From: Desulfobacula sp.
GTDB taxonomy: Bacteria; Desulfobacterota; Desulfobacteria; Desulfobacterales; Desulfobacteraceae
Length of the DNA: 5,126 bases
Assembly (NCBI GenBank): GCA_011390085.1
Contig: JAABTB010000196.1
Span: forward strand, 1-5,126
Direction: 5' to 3'
The notes below the pieces were generated by a model, which worked only from the letters and a program-made list of their open reading frames with translations, was not told where the DNA came from and did no database searches. Below, one piece after another: positions 1 through 5,088 of the stretch. The position numbers and the translations under genes are program-made. Every line of letters begins with the position of its first letter. Positions within the stretch are counted from its first letter, which is position 1.

Positions 1-970
1 CCTGTTGTATTCCCGGTATTTTATGCGGGTATTGAATTCCCTTGAAATGATTGATTTCAAAGAACCTTTTACACGGCTTTTGACCCAGGGCATGGTCTGC
101 AAAGAAACCATGATGTGCCCGGACCACGGGTATCTTTTTCCTGAAGAAGCCGTGAAACATCCCGACGGCAGGATCATCTGCACAAAATGCAGTAAAGATG
201 TCGAAATCGGGCGGGTGATCAAAATGTCCAAGTCCAAGAAAAATGTTGTGGATCCCAACGAATTGCTCGAAAAATATGGAGCCGACGTCACCCGGTTGTT
301 TTCATTGTTTGCCGCACCGCCGGAAAGAGATCTTGAATGGAGTGAAGACGGGGTCGAAGGAAGTAACCGGTTCGTCAACAGGGTATGGCGGCTGGCCATG
401 GACTCTATGGAAAAGATAAAAGGGGTCGAACCCTTTTCAGGTCCGGCTTCGGACCTAACCTCGGATTCGGCAAAAACACTTTATATCAAGGCGAATCAAA
501 CCATTCAAAAGGTGACCCGGGACATTGATAAAAGCTTTCATTTCAATACGGCCATTTCCGCCGTCATGGAGCTTGTAAACGATATCTACGCCATCAATCT
601 CGAAGCCGCCGATACCGAACTCAAAAGAGTGCTCACATTCAGTCTTGAAAATATCCTTTTGCTTTTATCACCGATTATTCCCCATTTTTGTGAGGAAATA
701 TTTGAAAAGCTCGGCAATAAGGGCTCCATTCTGCTGCGATCCTGGCCGGAATTCAGGGAAGATTCCCTTGAATCGGATGAAATAACGGTTGTGGTTCAGG
801 TCAATGGAAAACTCAGGGCAACATTTTTACTCAAGGCCGACAGTGATGAATCAAAAGTCAGAGAAGCTGCACTTTCCGATGAGAAAATACAAAAATATAT
901 TGGAGATAAAAAGCCTAAAAAGGTGATTGTCATTACAAAGAAACAAACCCTTGTCAATATAGTGATCTAA
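1..970 (+). CDS. leuS: Leucyl-tRNA synthetase, C-terminal part (5' end outside window)
   Basis: This is the last 322 codons of cytoplasmic leucyl-tRNA synthetase, which charges tRNA-Leu with leucine using ATP. The first whole codon is at position 2; base 1 ends the preceding codon. The sequence opens inside the class I catalytic core (LLYSRYFMRVL, then FTRLLTQGMV). The KMSKS ATP-binding signature lies at 221-235, followed by the family block YGADVTRLFSLFAAPPERDL. Between GMV and KMSKS is an insert with a CPDH pair and a CTKC pair, which looks like a small zinc knuckle. A helical anticodon-binding domain follows (roughly fragment residues 120-250), then the small C-terminal tRNA-binding domain ending in LVNIVI, a usual LeuRS terminus. 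The stop is TAA at 968-970 and lptE begins one base later, so the two are probably co-transcribed. Family LeuRS proteins are about 800-870 residues, so over half is missing to the left. Identification is very secure. Confidence 0.97.
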   Translation, partial: LLYSRYFMRVLNSLEMIDFKEPFTRLLTQGMVCKETMMCPDHGYLFPEEAVKHPDGRIICTKCSKDVEIGRVIKMSKSKKNVVDPNELLEKYGADVTRLFSLFAAPPERDLEWSEDGVEGSNRFVNRVWRLAMDSMEKIKGVEPFSGPASDLTSDSAKTLYIKANQTIQKVTRDIDKSFHFNTAISAVMELVNDIYAINLEAADTELKRVLTFSLENILLLLSPIIPHFCEEIFEKLGNKGSILLRSWPEFREDSLESDEITVVVQVNGKLRATFLLKADSDESKVREAALSDEKIQKYIGDKKPKKVIVITKKQTLVNIVI

Positions 971-971
971 T

Positions 972-1481
972 ATGAGATACATGAAAAGATTTTTACTGAT
1001 CGGTCTTTTTTCCTTTATCACGGCCTGTGGGTATCAGTTGGAAGGCGTCGGGTATATTAATAAAGATGTAACGCGCGTTGCCGTGAAGGTTTTAGTGAAC
1101 AATACCTCTGAAACAGGAGCTGATGTCATATTTACAAATGCCCTCATCAGAGAGATTCTTCAGAAAACAGATACCAAAGTCGTGGATGAGGCCACTGCCA
1201 CAGCGGTCATAGAAGGCACCATCAAATCTGTTACCTTTGCCGCTTTGTCACGGGCATCCGTGGAATCTGTTATCGAAAGAGGAATATCCGCCACCATGGA
1301 TATTCAGATGGTGAACAAAGAGGGAGAAGAGATCTGGTCTGCCATGAATTTAAGCTCCACCGAAAGCTATACAACGTCCCAGGATACATCTGCGGATGAA
1401 GGCAACAAAGGTACGGCTTTGGAAAAAATTGCCGTGAGAAGTGCTGAAAGAATCGTCAGCAGAATGTTAAGCAATTTTTGA
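972..1481 (+). CDS. lptE: LPS-assembly lipoprotein LptE
   Basis: This 169-residue protein is probably LptE, the outer-membrane lipoprotein that plugs the LptD barrel and helps deliver lipopolysaccharide to the cell surface. The N-terminus is a lipoprotein signal: basic residues (MRYMKR), a hydrophobic stretch, and the lipobox ITAC with the acylated cysteine at residue 19. Gly at +2 is compatible with outer-membrane sorting. The mature protein starts CGYQLEG, the typical LptE opening, and continues with alternating beta-strand and helix segments and a C-terminal helix (EKIAVRSAERIVSRML). Length fits the family. ATG at 972 was chosen, but ATG at 981 (MKRFLLIG) would also give a complete signal peptide, and neither has a clear Shine-Dalgarno, which suggests translation coupled to leuS. 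leuS-lptE adjacency also occurs in E. coli (leuS-lptE-holA), which supports the call although sequence similarity in this family is weak. No holA follows here. Confidence 0.85.
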   Translation: MRYMKRFLLIGLFSFITACGYQLEGVGYINKDVTRVAVKVLVNNTSETGADVIFTNALIREILQKTDTKVVDEATATAVIEGTIKSVTFAALSRASVESVIERGISATMDIQMVNKEGEEIWSAMNLSSTESYTTSQDTSADEGNKGTALEKIAVRSAERIVSRMLSNF

Positions 1482-1491
1482 TATGGTGATG

Positions 1492-1527
1492 AAGACAGGA
1501 TCTATTAAGAATAATAAATCCTGTCTT
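1492..1527. terminator. Inverted repeat in convergent lptE/rpsT spacer, possible bidirectional terminator
   Basis: A perfect 10-bp inverted repeat (AAGACAGGAT at 1492-1501, ATCCTGTCTT at 1518-1527) encloses 16 bases. After a C-A mismatch the stem can extend by four more A/T pairs, leaving a six-base loop. It begins 10 bases after the lptE stop and lies 36 bases beyond the rpsT stop on the other strand, where a hairpin ending both transcripts would be expected. Neither side has an immediate T run, so it is not a textbook intrinsic terminator. It may act as a 3' mRNA-stabilising hairpin or a Rho-assisted end. Confidence 0.5.
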
Positions 1528-1563
1528 GAGCTTGATCATTTGAAGAAGAAAAAACGCGAAGAC

Positions 1564-1818
1564 TTAGGCATTCATAAATTTGAACAGTCTGGAAATTTTT
1601 CTGGAAGCGGTTTTTGTATGGATAATGCCTTTTTTGGCTGCTTTGTGAAGGGCGGATTGATTTTTTCTCAGGATATCATCCGAATTTTCACCGCCGGCTT
1701 CTTTTACAGCTCGAAGCTTTTTTTCCAGGGTTTTGAGAGTGGTTTTGGCGGATCTGTTTCTAAGCCGTCTTCCCTGACTCTGTTTTGCACGTTTGATTGC
1801 AGATTTATGGTTTGCCAA
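1564..1818 (-). CDS. rpsT: 30S ribosomal protein S20
   Basis: This encodes 84-residue ribosomal protein S20, a helical bundle that binds 16S rRNA in the body of the small subunit. The N-terminus MANHKSAIKRAKQSQGRRLR is the S20 signature, and the rest is Lys/Arg-rich helix, with a typical LHKAAKKGIIHTKTASRKIS segment near the C-terminus. Length matches the family (E. coli S20 is 87 residues). The start codon is TTG at 1816-1818. It is fixed by the conserved ANHKSA sequence right after it and by an AAAGGAG ribosome binding site ten bases upstream. E. coli rpsT is also known to start with UUG, which limits its translation and is needed for S20 autoregulation, so a similar control is plausible here. 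The gene is convergent with lptE and divergent from murJ. The rpsT/murJ pairing is also seen in gammaproteobacteria such as Pseudomonas. Confidence 0.97.
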   Translation of the reverse strand: MANHKSAIKRAKQSQGRRLRNRSAKTTLKTLEKKLRAVKEAGGENSDDILRKNQSALHKAAKKGIIHTKTASRKISRLFKFMNA

Positions 1819-1828
1819 CTTAATCTTT

Positions 1829-1835
1829 CTCCTTT
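1829..1835 (-). promoter_or_regulatory. Ribosome binding site of rpsT
   Basis: The minus strand reads AAAGGAG here, a near-perfect Shine-Dalgarno ten bases before the TTG start of rpsT. It decides the start codon: there is no in-frame ATG that would keep the conserved S20 N-terminus. A strong site paired with a weak initiation codon fits a gene whose output is tuned at initiation. Confidence 0.85.
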
Positions 1836-1852
1836 ATAAATGGGTGTTTAAT

Positions 1853-1883
1853 ATTCGGTCATATTTCAAATTCGGAAACATAT
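1853..1883. repeat. Imperfect direct repeat ATTCGG-n-CATAT in rpsT/murJ spacer
   Basis: Two copies of ATTCGG followed by CATAT occur in tandem on the + strand: 1853-1864 with one base between the halves (T) and 1870-1883 with three (AAA). The copies begin 17 bases apart and the second overlaps the proposed rpsT -10 element. The arrangement could be a protein-binding site or chance in an AT-rich spacer. No regulator can be named from the sequence. Confidence 0.3.
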
Positions 1884-1905
1884 AGACTTTGTTGAATTTT
1901 GTCAA
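1877..1905 (-). promoter_or_regulatory. Probable sigma70-type promoter of rpsT
   Basis: On the minus strand a perfect -35 hexamer TTGACA (1900-1905) is followed, after 17 bases, by TATGTT (1877-1882), which matches four of six -10 consensus positions. TATATG at 1879-1884 is an alternative -10 with 15-base spacing. Transcription would start near 1870, giving a leader of about 50 bases before the TTG codon. A consensus -35 suits a highly expressed ribosomal gene. The -35 ends only nine bases before the murJ start codon on the other strand, so the two genes' control regions must overlap. Confidence 0.65.
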
Positions 1906-1914
1906 GAAAAACTT

Positions 1915-3471
1915 ATGAGCAGAATGCTGAAAAAGACCGCTTTAATCAGCCTATTAACCTTTGGGAGCCGAATTCTTGGGGTTGTAAGGGATGCCCTCAT
2001 TGCCCTTTGTTTTGGGGCATCCTCTCAAAGCGATGCCTTTTTTATTGCGTTTCGTCCCTTTGATCTTTCCCGAAAGCTTTTCTCCGAAGGAATCTTAAGC
2101 ATCTCTTTTATTCCTGTTTTTTCAGAAACCCTTGAAAGAGAGGGACGACCACGGGCAGCGGCTATGGTTTTTTCATTTTTCTTCTTTTTTTCAATCATCG
2201 GCATTTTAATTGTTGTGTCCGGGATTTTTTTTGCACCTCTGGTGATGAAACTCATTGCTCCGGGATTCATTCATCATTCTTATCAATACGGGCTGACGAT
2301 GATATTAATGAAAATCATGCTGCCCTATGTTTTATTTATTCTGATTACGGCACTTTGCATGGGGGTGCTGAATTCTTTCGGTCATTTCAGCGCCCCGGCC
2401 GTCGCCCCTCTCGTGTTTAACCTGGTCGTCATCGCATTTACCCTTTTCGTTTCAAGCCGGTTTAATGTTCCGATTATAGGATTGGCTCTGGGGGTAACGG
2501 CAGGCGGAATAGTTCAGCTTGCCGTCCAGATCCCGTCGATGATACGACTGGGCCTGCTTAAAATTTCATTTTTCCGTATTTTCCACCCCGGTGTTTTAAG
2601 GGTTGCAAAATTTATGATTCCTTCCATGATCGGAGCGGCTTCCTATCAGATCAATATCATGGTGGCTTCGTTTTTTACCTCCGGGCTTGATGAGGGCAGC
2701 GTAACGTTTGTTTATTATGCAGATCGGCTGGTTCAATTTCCCCTGGCCCTTTTTGCGGTTTCCGTTGCAACGGTCCTATTGCCGGAAATCTCAAAAAAGG
2801 TGGTCTTGGGTCAGCTTGATGATGTTGGGGAACTATTTTCCAAAGGTGTAAAGCTGGTGTTCTTTATCACTATCCCGGCCATGGCAGGGCTTATGGCCCT
2901 CAATGAACCCATTGTCCAAATTTTATTCGGGCATGGGGCCTTTGATGCTGAGGCTGTTGAAAAGACGGCGGATTGTCTTTTTTTCCTTGTCTTGGGGTTA
3001 TGGGCGTTTACCGGGGTAAGATTGTTTGTCACGCTTTATTATTCAATGATGCGTATCGCTATTCCCTTTTATTCCGGGGTTATTACCGTGGGGCTGAATC
3101 TAGTTCTCTGCCCTGTTTTGATGAGCCTATTGGGGGTGAGGGGACTTATCCTGTCCGTCTCTCTCTCGGCCGCTGCAGGATTTGTTTTTTTATTTTTTAA
3201 TATTCCCGGGACAATGGATATTCGGAAAAATGAGATCATTGTTTCTGCTTGCAGATCTTTTTTTGTATCTGCTATAATGTTCATCCTTGTCAGGCAGATG
3301 GCAGAACGGATTTTGCCCCTACCGGAGTCAAGACTCGGATTCGCCATAGGGGTTACAGGGTGCATCGGCATTGGAATGATTTTATATCTCGGAATCCATC
3401 AGATCCTATCAAACCCTGAATGGGAACTCATAAAAAGAGGAATAAGAAAAAGACATCATGACCACGGTTGA
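1915..3471 (+). CDS. murJ: Lipid II flippase MurJ (MviN family)
   Basis: This 518-residue polytopic inner-membrane protein of the MviN/MurJ branch of the MOP exporter fold is the likely flippase for the peptidoglycan precursor lipid II. The length and the run of hydrophobic segments fit the family's 14 membrane helices. Family landmarks are present: SRILGVVRDA with Arg19 and Arg25, FGASSQSDAFF with Asp40, Arg53 and LFSEG with Glu58, the LIAPGF loop, and YYADRL with Asp270 and Arg271. These line up with residues known to matter in E. coli MurJ (Arg18, Arg24, Asp39, Arg52, Asp269, Arg270). The usual IPNLLRR segment reads PFDLSRK here. ATG at 1915 was chosen; ATG at 1924 (MLKKTAL) is a close alternative, and neither has a convincing ribosome binding site. 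The gene is divergent from rpsT and overlaps the following gene by 14 bases, so it heads a three-gene envelope and division operon. Confidence 0.95.
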   Translation: MSRMLKKTALISLLTFGSRILGVVRDALIALCFGASSQSDAFFIAFRPFDLSRKLFSEGILSISFIPVFSETLEREGRPRAAAMVFSFFFFFSIIGILIVVSGIFFAPLVMKLIAPGFIHHSYQYGLTMILMKIMLPYVLFILITALCMGVLNSFGHFSAPAVAPLVFNLVVIAFTLFVSSRFNVPIIGLALGVTAGGIVQLAVQIPSMIRLGLLKISFFRIFHPGVLRVAKFMIPSMIGAASYQINIMVASFFTSGLDEGSVTFVYYADRLVQFPLALFAVSVATVLLPEISKKVVLGQLDDVGELFSKGVKLVFFITIPAMAGLMALNEPIVQILFGHGAFDAEAVEKTADCLFFLVLGLWAFTGVRLFVTLYYSMMRIAIPFYSGVITVGLNLVLCPVLMSLLGVRGLILSVSLSAAAGFVFLFFNIPGTMDIRKNEIIVSACRSFFVSAIMFILVRQMAERILPLPESRLGFAIGVTGCIGIGMILYLGIHQILSNPEWELIKRGIRKRHHDHG

Positions 3472-3760
3472 AAAAGCAGGCTTCTATTTGGCGGTATTTT
3501 TGATTGCCGCTCTCTTATGCCTGATGGTGTTTTCCGAAAACGGGATCTTAGATCACAGGACCCTGTCGCAAAAAGAACAGAGTGCCCAAGATCAGATCCG
3601 CATGGTTGAATCGGAAAATCATAAACTTGAGAATGAAATCAATATGTTGAAAACAGACATGGAATACCTGAAACATCTTGCAAAACATGAACATGATATG
3701 ATTGAAGAAGATGAACTGATGTTTAAGGATAAACCGGATAATAAGGGGGATACGCCATGA
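3458..3760 (+). CDS. FtsB/DivIC-family septum formation initiator
   Basis: This 100-residue bitopic protein resembles the DivIC/FtsB family, which bridges FtsL and FtsQ in the divisome and helps activate septal peptidoglycan synthesis. It has a short cytoplasmic N-terminus (MTTVEKAG), one membrane helix at about residues 8-25, and the ENGI turn after it (family: GENGL). A coiled coil rich in Glu, Lys and Leu follows at about 35-72 (HKLENEINMLKTDMEYLK). The terminal block LAKHEHDMIEEDELMF matches the usual FtsB ending (ARHELGMI..GE..F). Length equals that of E. coli FtsB (about 103). The start lies 14 bases inside murJ. A purine-rich AAAAAGAGG ends 17 bases upstream, which is far for a Shine-Dalgarno, so translation is probably coupled to murJ. 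It overlaps the next gene by ATGA. The family assignment is good; equivalence to FtsB rather than another FtsL/DivIC-type protein is inferred. Confidence 0.78.
   Translation: MTTVEKAGFYLAVFLIAALLCLMVFSENGILDHRTLSQKEQSAQDQIRMVESENHKLENEINMLKTDMEYLKHLAKHEHDMIEEDELMFKDKPDNKGDTP
3744..3749 (+). promoter_or_regulatory. Ribosome binding site for the 91-codon gene
   Basis: AGGGGG lies seven bases before the ATG at 3757, inside the end of the FtsB-like gene. Together with the ATGA stop/start overlap it supports real translation of the small downstream gene and coupling to the upstream one. Confidence 0.65.
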
Positions 3761-4032
3761 GTCAGGATATCAGGACCCTTGAACTGGCAAGGCTGTATGA
3801 ACGTCAGAGATATTATAAAGATGCCCTTGAAATCTATTTGCATCTTCACGGCCAAAAAACCGGAACGGAGATTCGAGCAGGAATAAACCGCATGAATGAA
3901 AAATTGGAGAAAGCAGGGCTTGAGCCCTTACCTGAAGAAAAAGCAGCCTTAAATTTTGAAAAATGGTTGATGTTGCTGATATTAAGGCATCGGTTGGACA
4001 ATTTTATTAAAATCAGAAAGAGACTTTCCTGA
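3757..4032 (+). CDS. Small helical TPR-like protein of unknown function
   Basis: I do not recognise a named family for this 91-residue protein. Residues 6-31 (RTLELARLYERQRYYKDALE and on) have the helix-turn-helix spacing of one tetratricopeptide repeat: LA.LY at the start, Tyr near the turn, DALEIY in the second helix. A charged linker follows (NRMNEKLEKAG, LEPLPEEKAA). The C-terminal helix, about 66-90, is hydrophobic then strongly basic (FEKWLMLLILRHRLDNFIKI, then RKRLS), which could bind a membrane surface or a partner coiled coil. No signal peptide or clear transmembrane segment is present, so it is probably cytoplasmic. It overlaps the FtsB-like gene by four bases and has its own AGGGGG ribosome binding site. 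This is strong evidence that it is a real gene co-made with MurJ and the FtsB-like protein. A role in division or wall synthesis is inferred from position only. Confidence 0.8.
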   Translation: MSQDIRTLELARLYERQRYYKDALEIYLHLHGQKTGTEIRAGINRMNEKLEKAGLEPLPEEKAALNFEKWLMLLILRHRLDNFIKIRKRLS

Positions 4033-4070
4033 AAACAAAGGCCAAGGCTTTAAAGATGCTTTTTTCGGCC
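4031..4070 (-). terminator. Weak candidate terminator of the SUMF1-fold gene
   Basis: In the 50-base convergent spacer the minus strand carries GGCC (4067-4070) and a complementary GGCC (4040-4043). The stem extends with two A/T pairs past a bulged G and is followed by TTTGTTTTC (4031-4039). This is the right order for an intrinsic terminator of the minus-strand gene ending at 4083. The stem is short and the internal loop long, so it is only suggestive. A TTTTTT run at 4060-4065 might serve the + strand operon, but no good stem precedes it. Confidence 0.35.
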
Positions 4071-4082
4071 GCCGGGTGAATA

Positions 4083-4964
4083 TTACGGCATTCTGACAAT
4101 TCTGAATCCCAGGCTGTTTCTTTTCGCTACGGGTTTATAATATCCCCGGTAGGCAGATCGCTGATACTTGCTTGATTGATGCCATGCCCCCCCCCGAAAA
4201 ATTCTATGGCTCCCCGTTTTGCATAGAGGATCAACAATATTGTCCCGATAGGTATCTGTTATCGCACCGATATTGCGGCTAAACGGGTCACGCCATTCAC
4301 ATGAATCCTGAACCCATTCCTGGACATTGCCGTGCATGTCATAAAGGCCCCATTTATTCGGAGATTTGGTTTTTACCGGATGGGGTTTAAAATCCCCGGG
4401 AGGATTCTGAGCGCCCGAATTATAACAGTACCAAGCCATCTCAAGGATGGCAGGTTCCGGCTTATTACAGGCAAAGGTAGTCGAAGACCCTTCTGCAAAG
4501 GCCGTGATGGATTCGGCCCGGCAGGCATATTCCCATTCCGCTTCGGTTGGTAGCCGGTATTTATCCGTTTTTTCCCACTCATTCAGAACCCTTATAAATT
4601 CAATGCATTGGTTCCAGGAAACCGTATCCACAGGGTAGTTTTTTCCCAAGTCTGCAAATGAGGAAGGGTTAAATCCCACAAGCTTTTCCCATTGTCCCTG
4701 GGTCACCTCTGTTTCTCCCATGTAAAAGCTTTTTGAGATGACCACCTTGTGCTGGGTTTCATTCCATTGGCGACCTTCTTCAGACTCAGGACTTCCCATG
4801 ATAAAGCTACCGGCAGCGATAAGAACGAACCGCATATCGAGTTTATTGGTAAAAATCTCAGGGCCGGCCCAAAGGTTGGAATTAAAAAATAAAATTAAAA
4901 GAGATGAGACAAGACTTATATTTTTCATGAAGATTTCCCAATATTTGGTGAATCGAATTTTCAT
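4083..4964 (-). CDS. Exported SUMF1/FGE-sulfatase-fold protein lacking FGE catalytic cysteines
   Basis: This 293-residue protein has the formylglycine-generating-enzyme-like (SUMF1) domain from about residue 44 to the end. Motifs in order are AGSFIMGS (51-58), ETEVTQGQW (84-92), YPVDTVSWNQC (110-120), YRLPTEAEWEYACR (136-149), NKWGLYDMHGNVQEW (203-217), FRGGAW (256-261) and SLGFRIVR (284-291). A hydrophobic segment ending NSNLWA, near residues 18-33, looks like a Sec signal peptide, so the domain is probably periplasmic or secreted. True FGE has two copper-binding cysteines between the GG[SA] and GFR motifs. This protein has no cysteine there, so it is unlikely to make formylglycine. Homologues of this fold serve varied roles, including ligand binding. 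The start is ambiguous: ATG at 4964, or ATG at 4928 (MKNISLVSS), which gives a more standard signal peptide; both have weak ribosome sites. It is convergent with the murJ operon and has no functional link visible. Confidence 0.88.
   Translation of the reverse strand: MKIRFTKYWEIFMKNISLVSSLLILFFNSNLWAGPEIFTNKLDMRFVLIAAGSFIMGSPESEEGRQWNETQHKVVISKSFYMGETEVTQGQWEKLVGFNPSSFADLGKNYPVDTVSWNQCIEFIRVLNEWEKTDKYRLPTEAEWEYACRAESITAFAEGSSTTFACNKPEPAILEMAWYCYNSGAQNPPGDFKPHPVKTKSPNKWGLYDMHGNVQEWVQDSCEWRDPFSRNIGAITDTYRDNIVDPLCKTGSHRIFRGGAWHQSSKYQRSAYRGYYKPVAKRNSLGFRIVRMP
4187..4195 (-). repeat. Nine-base G homopolymer inside the SUMF1-fold gene
   Basis: The coding (minus) strand has nine consecutive G, spanning the codons for Arg257-Gly258-Gly259-Ala260, about 35 codons before the stop. 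Loss of one G leads to TAG and gain of one G leads to TAA, each within about 20 codons, and both remove the conserved GFR ending. Such tracts are known slippage sites in phase-variable genes and also frequent sequencing-error sites. Confidence 0.9.
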
Positions 4965-5029
4965 AAAACCCTATCACACTATTTAATCCCAGTTCAATGG
5001 TGAAATTCAGTAAAAAAAGACTTTATCAG

Positions 5030-5057
5030 TTGAAAAATCAGGCAGAGATGATATTAA
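5030..5057 (+). promoter_or_regulatory. Candidate promoter for the gene starting at 5089
   Basis: The hexamer TTGAAA (5030-5035, five of six matches to the -35 consensus) is separated by 16 bases from TATTAA (5052-5057, four of six matches to -10). Transcription would start near 5064, leaving a leader of about 25 bases that holds the ribosome binding site. The rest of the 124-base divergent spacer (4965-5088) shows no strong structure. On the minus strand only a weak TTGAAC (4992-4997), without a good -10, is seen for the SUMF1-fold gene. Confidence 0.4.
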
Positions 5058-5074
5058 GTTCTTATTCGACAAAC

Positions 5075-5081
5075 AAAGGAG
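5075..5081 (+). promoter_or_regulatory. Ribosome binding site of the 3'-edge gene
   Basis: AAAGGAG lies seven bases before the ATG at 5089, an ideal Shine-Dalgarno and the strongest on the + strand of the window. It is the main reason to call a gene at the right edge. Confidence 0.75.
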
Positions 5082-5088
5082 AGCGGCC

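Noticed and set aside
1483..1839. A 118-codon open frame on the + strand across the rpsT region.
   Set aside because: It is the antisense shadow of rpsT, has Cys- and Phe-rich low-quality sequence and no family features; S20 on the minus strand is unmistakable.
2025..2270. Minus-strand open frames inside murJ (also 2811-3032 and 3069-3371) and a + strand frame at 2973-3200.
   Set aside because: All lie fully within the well-supported murJ coding region in other frames, with no ribosome site or recognisable protein features.
3619..3855. A 78-codon minus-strand frame across the FtsB-like/TPR-like junction.
   Set aside because: It is antisense to two coupled genes with good start signals; its composition (Ser/Ile/Phe-rich) reflects the reverse complement of Glu/Lys-rich coiled coil.
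4040..4070. An intrinsic terminator for the murJ operon on the + strand, suggested by the T run at 4060-4065.
   Set aside because: No stable GC-rich stem directly precedes the T run on this strand; only a four-pair stem with a three-base loop can be drawn.
4083..4200. Possible diversity-generating-retroelement variable region at the C-terminus of the SUMF1-fold protein (GGAW...RSAYR...R...GFR pattern).
   Set aside because: The codons between GGAW and GFR are not dominated by the NNC/NNT pattern expected from adenine mutagenesis of AAC/AAT codons. No template repeat or reverse transcriptase is visible in the window. The pattern is ordinary for this fold.
4332..4986. Open frames on the + strand opposite the SUMF1-fold gene (4332-4553, 4447-4638, 4738-4986), and 4373-4582 on the minus strand.
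   Set aside because: They are shadows of the SUMF1-fold coding sequence; the true frame has continuous family motifs from start to end.
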